NCBI GenBank assembly: GCA_029260345.1
Contig: JAJDDK010000005.1
Span: forward strand, 186,001-250,000
Origin: Phycisphaerales bacterium
GTDB lineage: Bacteria; Planctomycetota; Phycisphaerae; Phycisphaerales; UBA1924
Length of the DNA: 64,000 nt
Reading direction: 5' to 3'
Shown here piece after piece: positions 45,000 to 52,954 of the stretch. Position 1 is the stretch's first letter. Each line of letters starts with the position of its first letter. Made by a program: the position numbers and the translations under genes. The notes under the pieces are model-generated. The model worked only from the letters and a program-made list of their open reading frames with translations, did not search any database and was not told the origin of the DNA.

Positions 45000-45743
45000 C
45001 TAGAACAATTCCGATTCAATGTGTTTCATATATCGATTAGCGTAGAATAGATCAGGTTGCTGGTATCGAGGCCGGCATCGAATTGAGAATCTTGGATCTT
45101 TCGGGTTGTCTGCATCAAATAGCACGAGTCCGATCCCAAACACTTGGCACAGCGAATCGACACGGGCAATTTCATCATCTGGTGCCGCACGCGAAATGAC
45201 CAAATATGATTTGTGACTGAAGAGGCAATAGGCGCATGCTTGGCCGAATGCAGTTACCAACTGGTATGTGTCAGGCTTTATCTCGGCGGAGACAATCTCA
45301 AGAGGCGCTGCAATGATATCGCTACGTTTCGATTCCCTCTTTCCGATTACGTCAGGAGTACCCCATTTGTCCCGAAAGCGATTGCCGCCGAGCGAAATTG
45401 CATGAGTGCAGTCTTCAATGTCATTGACAAGCCAGTCGGCAAACGGCTGGTAAAATTCTTCTTCTCGAACACGGGCTGGGGTTGAGGGAACAAGTTCGTC
45501 TTTAAGCGCATCAGTCTCGGTATCACGGTATTTCGTTAGCCGAAACAGTCCCCGCGATGGTTTGTAAACAGTATCGGAATAGTCCTCATGAAGTTTCCAG
45601 ACATTGCCATGAATTGTGTTTGTTTTCAAGCTGTCGTCAGTTTCTTCAATCATGCGTACCAAGTCTGAATACCGGATACCTTCCGGATGATGTTCAAGTA
45701 ATTCAAATGCTTTGTCTCGAATTTGTTGCCAAATCTTTGCCAC
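45000..45743 (-). CDS. Winged-helix (HARE-HTH-like) plus PD-(D/E)XK nuclease-like protein
   Basis: About 247 residues. A GTG start at 45743 is chosen for a GGAG site 9 bases upstream; a TTG 17 codons earlier is also open. The N-terminal 75 residues (IWQQIRDKAFELLEHHPEGI, RYSDLVRMIEE, TNTIHGNVWKLHED, PSRGLFRLTKY) resemble the HARE-HTH winged helix found on restriction enzymes. The C-terminal part has a PD-(D/E)XK-like core: KWGTPDVIGKR (Asp), EIVSAEIKPDTY (ExK), then FGQACAYCLFSHKSYLVISR. It is lower in GC than the flanks and stands alone with no methylase beside it. It could be a solitary nuclease or a regulator with an inactive nuclease fold. Confidence 0.6.
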   Translation of the reverse strand: MAKIWQQIRDKAFELLEHHPEGIRYSDLVRMIEETDDSLKTNTIHGNVWKLHEDYSDTVYKPSRGLFRLTKYRDTETDALKDELVPSTPARVREEEFYQPFADWLVNDIEDCTHAISLGGNRFRDKWGTPDVIGKRESKRSDIIAAPLEIVSAEIKPDTYQLVTAFGQACAYCLFSHKSYLVISRAAPDDEIARVDSLCQVFGIGLVLFDADNPKDPRFSIRCRPRYQQPDLFYANRYMKHIESELF

Positions 45744-45914
45744 GTTGCGTTGCTCCAACACTTCGGTCACGGAAACTACGACAGCAGGGGTCAAGAACTC
45801 TGACTCGGGAAGATGTAGCCTAATTTAGGGGCACTTTCTATGGTGGGCTGAGTTTGTGCGGGGACGTTCGGTCGAATTGCCGCTTCCGCACAGGCGCGGT
45901 TCGGATTGCGCATG

Positions 45915-45942
45915 AAAAAACCCGGACGAATTCGCCCGGGTC
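45915..45942 (-). terminator. Rho-independent terminator of rpmB
   Basis: Hairpin of about 9 pairs with one mismatch (ACCCGG near 45921 with CCGGGT ending at 45942), followed on the minus strand by TTTTTTC. It lies 24 bases after the rpmB stop. Confidence 0.85.
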
Positions 45943-45966
45943 TAGTGATTCAATCAGTCAGTCGGC

Positions 45967-46245
45967 TCACCCTTCGGCGGCTTCCTTCTGCATCCGCGTG
46001 TAGCCATACTTCCGCTTCAGCGGCTTGATGACCAGGCCGTCGCGGATGGCTCGCGTGGAGGCCTTGATGCGGACGGGGCGGCCGTCGATGATGGCTCGCA
46101 CGTCCTGCAGGTTGGGCTTGAAGGTGCGCTTGGTCTTGCCTGAGGTCTTTCGACCGAAGCCGCCCTTGGAGATCTTCTGACCGCTGTAGGCGTACTGACG
46201 TCCACTGACGGTTCGTTTTCCGGTGAAAAAGCACTCGCGGGGCAT
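45967..46245 (-). CDS. rpmB: 50S ribosomal protein bL28
   Basis: A 92-residue ribosomal protein. MPRECFFTGKRTVSGRQYAY and SKRTFKPNLQ-type segments (here KTKRTFKPNLQDVRAIIDGR) plus RIKASTRAIRDGL are diagnostic for L28. A GAGGAG site precedes the ATG. It is a bit longer at the C-terminus than E. coli L28 (78 residues). It stands alone without rpmG and has its own terminator. Confidence 0.95.
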   Translation of the reverse strand: MPRECFFTGKRTVSGRQYAYSGQKISKGGFGRKTSGKTKRTFKPNLQDVRAIIDGRPVRIKASTRAIRDGLVIKPLKRKYGYTRMQKEAAEG

Positions 46246-46424
46246 GGCTGTAACGCTCCTCAGAATCGGTCCAAAAGGGTCGAGCCGGGCAGTGTAGCGG
46301 GGATTTCGGGGTAGGCAAGGGCGGGATCAGGCGAGCCGGGCCGACCCCGGCCCGGTCTAAGTTCGCAGTACGTTCGACGTTGACCGTCGCGGGGACGCGA
46401 CGGCTCGCACTAGAGTGCCTCGCA

Positions 46425-48917
46425 ATGACTTCGAACACGCCTAAATTCACCAATCGCCTCGCAGGCGAGACCAGCCCGTATCTCCTCCAGCACGCGCACA
46501 ACCCCGTGGACTGGTTCCCGTGGGGGGAAGACGCCTTCGCCGAGGCCCGCCGGCGCGGCGTCCCGATCTTCCTCTCGATCGGCTACTCCACGTGCTACTG
46601 GTGCCACGTCATGGAGCGGGAGTCGTTCGAGCATGAGCCGACGGCCGCGATCCTGAATGAGCGATTCGTGCCGGTGAAGCTCGACCGCGAGGAGCGGCCG
46701 GACATCGACGACCTCTATATGAGCGCCGTCCAGATGCTCACCGGGCATGGCGGCTGGCCGATGAGCCTGTTCCTGACGCCGCCGGGCTCGGCGGGCGAGG
46801 ACGACCCAGGGCTCAAGCCGTTCTGGGGAGGCACCTATTTCCCGCGCGAGTCGCGAGGCGGGCATCCATCCTTCCGTCAGATCATGGAGGGGATGAGCGA
46901 CGCTTGGACCAACCGGCGCACTGAAGTCGTGCAGCAAGGGGAACTCATCGCCGAAGCGCTGCGTGATCGCCTCGGCGCGGAATCAAGACCCGCGCACATC
47001 AACGAGATGCAGGTCGGTCACGCCGTCGGGCAGCTCATGCAGATGTACGACTCATCAATGGGCGGCTTTGGCGGCGCGCCGAAGTTCCCACAACCGGTGT
47101 TCCTCGAGTTTCTTCTCGACGCCGCGCCGACGATTCGCGAGGACGAACCCAAGCATGCGGTGCTCGGCGCCGCGGCGCACACGCTGGAGCGCATGGCGCT
47201 GGGCGGCTTGTTCGATCAGGTCGGCGGCGGCTTTCACCGGTACAGCGTGGATGCGCAGTGGCTGGTGCCGCACTTTGAAAAGATGTTGTACGACAACGCG
47301 CAGATGGTGGGGCTGTATGCGCGGGCGTCGGTGATGTTTGAGGACGCGTTCTTTGAGCAAATCGCGCGGCGGACGTGTGAGTATGTGTTGCGGGAAATGA
47401 GAAACCAGAGCCCCGAGCGCGAGCGAGGGGTCACGGATGCGCAATCCAACGAAGAGAATGAGGAACTAACGGCTTCCGTAAACGAAAACGGACGAGACGC
47501 CCGTCCCACCGGCGAAGGTGGTAACGGCGCGTTTTTCAGTGCACAGGACGCGGAGGCCAATCACCGGGAAGGCCAAAACTATGTCTGGCGACTTGAAGAA
47601 TTACGTGCGGCATTAGGCGAAGAAGATGCGGCGTTCGCAAGCCGCGTGTATGGGCTGGCGCAAGGAACGAACTTCCGCGATCCACACAATCCCGAAGATG
47701 AACCAGCAAATGTCTTGCGTTTGGCGGAACGACCTGAAGTGCTGGCGTCTCGATTTGAATTGGACGCGGCGGGGTTTCAGGCTCGTCTCGACGACGTGAA
47801 CGCGAAGCTTTATGAAGCACGAGCGAAGCGCGATCAGCCGCTGACGGATGACAAAGTGATTGTCGCGTGGAATGGCTTGATGATCGCGGGTCTGGCCGAT
47901 GCGGGGCGGTGGCTGAAAGAGCCGCGCTACGTGGACGCCGCGACTGAGGCGGCGCGGTTCATTCTGCATGAGATGCGCGATGATTCAGGCGGGCTGATGC
48001 GCGTGTGGCGCGACGGCGCCGCAAAGACGGAAGCGTTCCTTGAGGACTACGCCATGTTCATTCGCGGCTTGATCGCGTTGCACCGCGCCGGTGCCGGTGA
48101 TGAGTTCCTGCCCGCGGCGATCGAATTGGCGGAAATGGCGCAGGAGCGTTTCGGCGATGTGGAGTGGGGCGGCTGCTTCGACACGCGCGATGGCCAGACG
48201 GACCTGATCGTGCGTTCAAAGACGATGCACGACGGCGCCATGCCCAGCGGCGGTTCGGTGATGATTCACAATTTGCTGGACCTCACGGAACTGAAAGGCG
48301 ATGCGAAGCATCTGGATCGTGCGATGAAGGCGCTTGCGTCCATGAGCCGCGCGATTGGGGAGTCGCCGCTGGGGCCGGTGGAAGCGACGCGGGGGCTTCT
48401 GCGCGTGCTCATGCGCGATCCATTACTGCCGGGCAAGCACGGCATGGGCGAGGATGCGGAATCGGTTGAGCCTGATCAGCCGGATGATGGAGCATCGGAC
48501 GACGCCGACTCGGATTCACCCGTTCAGGTCTTTGCCAATGTCGAAGAAGTGCAGGTCAAACACGGCGCGGCGGCGGAAATCGAACTCGCACTGCGCATCA
48601 GTGAAGGCTGGCACGTGAACGCGCACGAACCCGGCGTCGAAGGTGTGGCCGGATTGGTTGTAGGTGTCGAAGGCGGGTCAGGCGTGCGCGCTGAAGTGGT
48701 GTACCCGAAGGGCGACCCGCTTGAGGCAGAGTGGGCGCCGCCGCATGCGCGGCCGCTGGTGCATCACGATGAGGCGCTCATGACCGTGCAGCTGCATCGC
48801 ACGGATGACGAATGGAGCGGCGCGCCGACGCTGGTGGTGCGCTATCAGGCGTGTACGGATCGGAGTTGCGAGGCGCCGCAGGTGGTGGTTTTGGGGATTG
48901 GGATTGGTGAGGCTTGA
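46425..48917 (+). CDS. Thioredoxin-domain protein (DUF255/YyaL, SSP411 type) with DsbD-alpha-like C-terminus
   Basis: An 830-residue protein, longer than the usual 680-700. The N-terminal DUF255 thioredoxin-like domain contains [20 protein letters not shown], then WFPWGEDAF, and the redox-like [17 protein letters not shown], and [17 protein letters not shown] (alpha/alpha)6 glycosidase-like region follows ([40 protein letters not shown]). Between LREMRN and [10 protein letters not shown] lies an unusual 40-residue insertion (328-367; see the repeat at 47406-47525). After an acidic linker (about 675-698) the last 130 residues look like the DsbD N-terminal domain, with [15 protein letters not shown] carrying the Cys pair. 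Start is [10 protein letters not shown] partial copy of the 3' end lies downstream. Confidence 0.88.
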   Translation: MTSNTPKFTNRLAGETSPYLLQHAHNPVDWFPWGEDAFAEARRRGVPIFLSIGYSTCYWCHVMERESFEHEPTAAILNERFVPVKLDREERPDIDDLYMSAVQMLTGHGGWPMSLFLTPPGSAGEDDPGLKPFWGGTYFPRESRGGHPSFRQIMEGMSDAWTNRRTEVVQQGELIAEALRDRLGAESRPAHINEMQVGHAVGQLMQMYDSSMGGFGGAPKFPQPVFLEFLLDAAPTIREDEPKHAVLGAAAHTLERMALGGLFDQVGGGFHRYSVDAQWLVPHFEKMLYDNAQMVGLYARASVMFEDAFFEQIARRTCEYVLREMRNQSPERERGVTDAQSNEENEELTASVNENGRDARPTGEGGNGAFFSAQDAEANHREGQNYVWRLEELRAALGEEDAAFASRVYGLAQGTNFRDPHNPEDEPANVLRLAERPEVLASRFELDAAGFQARLDDVNAKLYEARAKRDQPLTDDKVIVAWNGLMIAGLADAGRWLKEPRYVDAATEAARFILHEMRDDSGGLMRVWRDGAAKTEAFLEDYAMFIRGLIALHRAGAGDEFLPAAIELAEMAQERFGDVEWGGCFDTRDGQTDLIVRSKTMHDGAMPSGGSVMIHNLLDLTELKGDAKHLDRAMKALASMSRAIGESPLGPVEATRGLLRVLMRDPLLPGKHGMGEDAESVEPDQPDDGASDDADSDSPVQVFANVEEVQVKHGAAAEIELALRISEGWHVNAHEPGVEGVAGLVVGVEGGSGVRAEVVYPKGDPLEAEWAPPHARPLVHHDEALMTVQLHRTDDEWSGAPTLVVRYQACTDRSCEAPQVVVLGIGIGEA
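47406..47525 (+). repeat. Repeat-like in-frame insertion inside the DUF255 gene
   Basis: A 120-base in-frame segment encodes [11 protein letters not shown], then an acidic stretch, then [15 protein letters not shown]. It interrupts a region that in relatives runs straight from the LREM helix to the FFSAQDAE motif. The peptides SPERERG and GRDARPT look like translated dispersed repeats of planctomycete genomes; that identification is from memory and needs a genome search. Confidence 0.5.
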
Positions 48918-48920
48918 GAT

Positions 48921-49077
48921 TCCCTTCTCCCTTTGGGAGAAGGTGGCATCGCGCAGCGATGACGGATGAGGGCCAGGAGTTTGTCGCTGAACTTCAGTTG
49001 AAATTGGAACAAGGAAGTGAATTCGATCCTCACCTAGCGGTGCTGCGCTCCGCCGACCTCTCCTAGGGGGAGAGGTG
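48921..49077. repeat. REP-pair element 1 (two hairpin repeats in inverted orientation)
   Basis: The head (48921-48974) has the hairpin CTTCTCCC/GGGAGAAG and then runs to GACGGATGAGGGCC. The tail (49028-49077) starts CCTCACC and ends with the hairpin CCTCTCC/GGAGAGG. Head and tail are roughly reverse complements of each other, enclosing about 50 unique bases, as in REPIN/BIME pairs. It lies between convergent gene ends. Confidence 0.75.
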
Positions 49078-49082
49078 GGGAA

Positions 49083-49238
49083 TCCCTTCTCCCACTGGGA
49101 GAAAGTGGCAACGCGAAGTGTTGACGGATGAGGGCCGAGTGTTCAATGCGGAATTTGCCATAAGTGTTGAAAATGGAAAAGACTCGGCCCTCACCCGGCT
49201 TCGCTTCGCTGCGCCGACCTCTCCCAGAGGGAGAGGTG
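49083..49238. repeat. REP-pair element 2, same family as element 1
   Basis: The head (49083-49136, CTTCTCCC/GGGAGAAA hairpin, ending GACGGATGAGGGCC) and tail (49186-49238, GGCCCTCACCCGGCTTCGCT to CTCTCCC/GGGAGAG) are in inverted orientation with about 50 bases between. It is in direct tandem with element 1 at nearly the same length (156-157 bases). Confidence 0.75.
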
Positions 49239-49243
49239 AAGCG

Positions 49244-49342
49244 GCGACGCCGACACTCGTGGTGCGCGATCAGGTGTGTACGGATCGAAATTGTGAGGCG
49301 CCGCAGGTTTTGGCTTTGGGGATCGCGATCAATTCAAATTGA
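49244..49342 (+). pseudogene. Partial duplicate of the 3' end of the DUF255/DsbD-alpha gene
   Basis: It encodes PTLVVRDQVCTDRNCEAPQV, then LALGIAINSN and a stop. This is a near copy of the end of the gene at 46425-48917 ([20 protein letters not shown], then [10 protein letters not shown]). The nucleotide match runs over about 84 bases with roughly 15% differences. It has no start region of its own and follows directly after REP-pair element 2, so it is read as a remnant. Confidence 0.75.
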
Positions 49343-49351
49343 AGTTGTCTT

Positions 49352-49502
49352 GCCTCCTCCCCCGCCTTGCGGGGGAGGACTGAGGAGGGGGCTACTCCGG
49401 CTATTCATACTTCTTGCCTCGTGCGAGAACAGCGCGATGAGGCAGGGAGAAGGGGATAGCTCAGTAGCCCTCCCCCGGCCCCTCCCGCGGGGCGGGAGGG
49501 GA
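49352..49502. repeat. REP-pair element 3, a different family
   Basis: The head (49352-49396) holds CCTCCCCCGC/GCGGGGGAGG and ends GGGGGCTACT. The tail (49463-49502) begins AGTAGCCCTCCC and holds CCCTCCCGC/GCGGGAGGG-type arms. The two are inverted relative to each other. It abuts the stop of fahA (49509) and may serve as a bidirectional transcript end. Confidence 0.7.
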
Positions 49503-49508
49503 GAATCC

Positions 49509-50822
49509 TCACTCCGCCGCCAAAATCTCCCCGCTGCACTCACCAAACCCAATCTTGCGGAACCCGTCTCGCTCGCACCAGCCTCGCATGATCACGGTGT
49601 CGCCGTCGGCGAGGAACTTGCGCTCTTCGCCGGTGGGGAGTTGGATCGGGTTGGCGCCGCGCCAGGTTCGTTCGAGCAGGCAGCCGCGGGATTCTTCGGC
49701 GGGGCCGGAGACAGTGCCGGAGCCGAGCAGGTCGCCGGGGCGCATGTTGCAGCCGGTGGACGTGTGGTGTGCGAGCATTTGTGCGCACGTCCAGTACATG
49801 TCCTTGAGCGAACCGATGCTGACACGCACGGGCGCCATGTCCTTCTCTTCCATCTGCTTGGATTGGATCAGCACTTCGAGTGTGACGTCAAAGGATTCAC
49901 CCGGCGGGTTGAGATAATCGAGATTCTTCGGGTCTTCCGGACTGCGCGCGGGCGGGCCGGCGGCGAAAGGCGTGAGCGCATCAAGCGTCACAACCCACGG
50001 GCTGATCGTTGAGCAGAAGTTCTTCGCATTGAACGGCCCCAGCGGCTGGTATTCCCACTTCTGAATGTCGCGCGCCGACCAGTCGTTGAGGATGACCATG
50101 CCGAAGAGGTGGTCGCGCCACTTGTCGATGGACACGCGCGTGCCAAGCTCGTTGCCGCTGCCGACGACGTACCCCATCTCGAGTTCATAATCGAGCAGGC
50201 GGCACGGGCCAAAGGTGGGCATGTCGGCGTCATCGGCTTTGGTCTGCCCCATCGGGCGACGTACCGGCACGCCGCTGACGCACAGCGACGAAGCGCGTCC
50301 GTGATACCCGACCGGCAAGTGCTTGTAGTTTGGCAGCAGGGGATCGCCATCGGGGCGGAACATCTTGCCGACGTTGGTTGCGTGATGCGCTGACGCATAG
50401 AAGTCCGTGTAATCCAGTACAGCCATCGGCATCATGTTCTCGATCTCATCGAGCGGGATCATGATTTTCTTGCGCAGCGACGCATTGTCGCGGAGGATTG
50501 GTTTGCTTGCGTCGAGCAATTCGCTGATGCGCTCGCGCACGGCGGTCCAGACAGGACGGCCCTGCATCATGAGAGAATTCAGCCCTGCAATCGCGAAGAC
50601 GTTGTGTTCCTCAATCGGCGTGCTCTTGAAGAGTCCGGACATGTGAGCGCCGGCGAGGTCGAGCACCTGGTCGCCGATCGCAACGCCGACGCGCCACGGC
50701 TCGCCCGGCATGTCGCCGCGACGGAACACGCCGTACGGAAGGTTTTGAATCGGGAAGTCGCACGAAGGATCATTCGCGGCGGACACCCAGGAAGAAAGCT
50801 TGGAATCGTTGGTGTTGCGCAT
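49509..50822 (-). CDS. fahA: Fumarylacetoacetase
   Basis: A 437-residue enzyme that splits fumarylacetoacetate into fumarate and acetoacetate, the last step of tyrosine degradation. An N-terminal SH3-like domain (FPIQNLPYGVFRRGDMPGEP) precedes the FAH domain, with DYTDFYASAHHATNVGKMFR (catalytic His and first metal Asp), LPVGYHGRASSLCVSG, LDYELEMGYVVG (Glu ligands), VILNDWSARDIQKWEYQPLG, PFNAKNF and STGCNMRPGDLLGSGTVSGP. It lies 12 bases after an unknown gene on the same strand. No homogentisate dioxygenase is in the window. Confidence 0.96.
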   Translation of the reverse strand: MRNTNDSKLSSWVSAANDPSCDFPIQNLPYGVFRRGDMPGEPWRVGVAIGDQVLDLAGAHMSGLFKSTPIEEHNVFAIAGLNSLMMQGRPVWTAVRERISELLDASKPILRDNASLRKKIMIPLDEIENMMPMAVLDYTDFYASAHHATNVGKMFRPDGDPLLPNYKHLPVGYHGRASSLCVSGVPVRRPMGQTKADDADMPTFGPCRLLDYELEMGYVVGSGNELGTRVSIDKWRDHLFGMVILNDWSARDIQKWEYQPLGPFNAKNFCSTISPWVVTLDALTPFAAGPPARSPEDPKNLDYLNPPGESFDVTLEVLIQSKQMEEKDMAPVRVSIGSLKDMYWTCAQMLAHHTSTGCNMRPGDLLGSGTVSGPAEESRGCLLERTWRGANPIQLPTGEERKFLADGDTVIMRGWCERDGFRKIGFGECSGEILAAE

Positions 50823-50834
50823 GGAGAAGAGATT

Positions 50835-51749
50835 TCAGATCAGGTTCAGGTGAATGAGATCGTCAACCGGCTCCTCAAACGAACAGGAGCCAAAGGAAAG
50901 GGCGAATTCTTCGCGAGCGGACGCCAGCAGTTCATTGTCGAGCGCAAGGTCCCGCCATGCGGCGCCGTCTTCAGTGAACGTGAACGCGTCAGATGATTCT
51001 TCATCGAGAATCGACGCAGCTGCCGCTTCATCCGCATGGCCGGTGTACAGCGCGGCAGACGCGAAAAACACATTGAGAAAGCCGTGCATCAATCCGCGCG
51101 GCGCTTCCGGCGAATATGCCAGTGGATACACCTTGCGGATTGGATGGTGCAAGCCGGCCGTGGCCTTGTAGGGCACGCGAGCGCCGGCGCAGGCAAGGAT
51201 GAAGCTGAGCACATCGCGCGTCAGCGGGATCATTTCCGGTTCGACGCCGCCGGTGCGGATCTTGGCGCGAGCGCCGGTGCCGGCGAGGGCCGCGATCATG
51301 CCGCGCGGATCGCCGCCGCACGGGATCTCAAAGAACGGCGTGACGCCTTCGGGGATGGCGTCGAGCGCATCGTCGATCATCGCGGCGGTCGGCGCTTTGA
51401 GTTCAACGGTGTCGATGAGCGCCAGCCCGCGCTCCGGCGCAGAGTGCGATTCATTGAACTGATCAATGCGATCAAACGCGGCGTCAATGTCGCCTTCACC
51501 AACCGGTGGCAGCAGCGCGCTGATCATCCACGGCATGTCGTTCTCGTCCGTCGGGAGAAGCTTGAGCGCGGCGGATTCAAATTCATCAAGACGAGCCACC
51601 GGAACAATGAGGCGTCCGAGCATCCAGTTGTGATCGCTGTGAACGTACGCGCGGTAATTGGCGACGGTGGTCGCCATGTCGAGCTTTGCCGGCGGAAAGA
51701 GTCCCGCGTAGTCAACGAGTTCCGAAAAAAGTATTTGTGCGCTACGCAT
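50835..51749 (-). CDS. Conserved protein of unknown function upstream of fahA
   Basis: A 304-residue cytosolic protein. Recognisable blocks are LFSELVDYAGLFPPAKLDMA near the N-terminus and AKIRTGGVEPEMIPLTRDVL, then ACAGARVPYKATAGLHHPIR in the second half. I have seen this type of protein as hypothetical in many bacteria, but no function is known to me. The alternating strand-helix pattern of the second block suggests a TIM-barrel-like fold. It is 12 bases upstream of fahA, so it is probably cotranscribed and may belong to aromatic amino-acid or acetoacetate metabolism. Confidence 0.75.
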   Translation of the reverse strand: MRSAQILFSELVDYAGLFPPAKLDMATTVANYRAYVHSDHNWMLGRLIVPVARLDEFESAALKLLPTDENDMPWMISALLPPVGEGDIDAAFDRIDQFNESHSAPERGLALIDTVELKAPTAAMIDDALDAIPEGVTPFFEIPCGGDPRGMIAALAGTGARAKIRTGGVEPEMIPLTRDVLSFILACAGARVPYKATAGLHHPIRKVYPLAYSPEAPRGLMHGFLNVFFASAALYTGHADEAAAASILDEESSDAFTFTEDGAAWRDLALDNELLASAREEFALSFGSCSFEEPVDDLIHLNLI

Positions 51750-51907
51750 GAGACGTCATTCCAGACACAGAGGGCGCCGGTGAATTGAGCGTGGAGCGGT
51801 AGGATAGCCGCAAGTGCGTGAGACGCGCGAGGCGTCGACGACCAGCCTTGGCGAGCTGAAACACGGCGACATGGGCTGTTTGGGGGAATGCTCGCGATGC
51901 AGCGTGT

Positions 51908-52954
51908 TCATCCTGCCCGGTCGTGAGCGGGTGATGGACACGCCACTGCTTCAATCATCAATGTCGCATTGAACAACATTGCTGACGACAACAGGTGTCG
52001 GCGCATTTCGTCAAAAGGCGCGGTCGTTTCGGGATCGACATCGCCGGCGCGTTTCATGCGATCGAATTTTCGACGCGCTTTTCTTTGCGACCGCGCTGTG
52101 CCGAGCCAGATCAACGGCGTCAGCGGCGCGAGAAGCAGGCTCGACGGGCTCCAGTTGCTCGGCCAGAGTCCGCCGATTCGGAAGCCGCAGTGATGCAGGC
52201 TGTAGCGCAACTGAAAGTAATTAATCAGGAACGCATGACCATGATAGATGCGCTCGCCATCGTCCGAGCGACCCCACACGGACGTGTATTCATCGATGTA
52301 ACTCTTGAAAGCGCGTTGCCCGGCGAAGGCATATGCCAGACGCGCCCGAATCGAGAGCAGGTTCGGCGTGGTGATCAGCATGCGCCCGCCGGGCTTCAGC
52401 ACGCGTCGAAGCTCGCGAAGCGTCCGGTGCCGATCGACGACGTGCTCGATGCCTTCCACGCACGCGATGAGGTCAAACGACGCATCCGGGAACGGGAGCG
52501 TCGCTTCCATATCAGCGCTCGTCGCCGCAAGCGCGGCAGGTCGAGGTGGATCCGTCTTGCCGTCGTCAAAGAGCCTCGTGCGCAACCAAAGCGGCATCGT
52601 GGACTCTGTCTCCGATTCAAATGCATCTATCGTTGATTGGTTTGCGTATTGGCGCGATGCGTTGTCGAGGTATTCGGGAAAAAGGTCCGCCGGCGTCACA
52701 TCGAATCCTGCGGCGGCCAGTGGAGCGCTCAGAATGCCGGATCCTGCGGGCATGTCCAGCACACGCAGCGCTCCTCGGTCTTGCTGGGGGACGCGCGCGA
52801 ACCACGACAATACAAACGGGTAGAGCGAGCGCGTCGCAAGACTGAGGCGTCGCATTTCGCGCCGGCCCGGTTCCTTGGCATGCAAGAATGGATCGGCGGC
52901 GCGAGCGGAGGAGGCGGGGCGCGCGATCGTGGTGGACGTCGGCGCCGCGCTCAT
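51908..52954 (-). CDS. Class I SAM-dependent methyltransferase
   Basis: A 348-residue methyltransferase of the Methyltransf_11 type. SAM-binding motif I is LRVLDMPAGSGILSAPLAAA, with FDLIACVEGIEHVVDRHRTL, then RELRRVLKPGGRMLITTPN as later motifs. A hydrophobic segment (SLLLAPLTPLIWLG) follows near residue 285. The ATG overlaps the speA TGA by one base (TGATG), with GAGG upstream, so it is translated from the speA message. The substrate is unknown; the C-terminal part suggests a lipid or quinone-like target at the membrane. Confidence 0.82.
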   Translation of the reverse strand: MSAAPTSTTIARPASSARAADPFLHAKEPGRREMRRLSLATRSLYPFVLSWFARVPQQDRGALRVLDMPAGSGILSAPLAAAGFDVTPADLFPEYLDNASRQYANQSTIDAFESETESTMPLWLRTRLFDDGKTDPPRPAALAATSADMEATLPFPDASFDLIACVEGIEHVVDRHRTLRELRRVLKPGGRMLITTPNLLSIRARLAYAFAGQRAFKSYIDEYTSVWGRSDDGERIYHGHAFLINYFQLRYSLHHCGFRIGGLWPSNWSPSSLLLAPLTPLIWLGTARSQRKARRKFDRMKRAGDVDPETTAPFDEMRRHLLSSAMLFNATLMIEAVACPSPAHDRAG

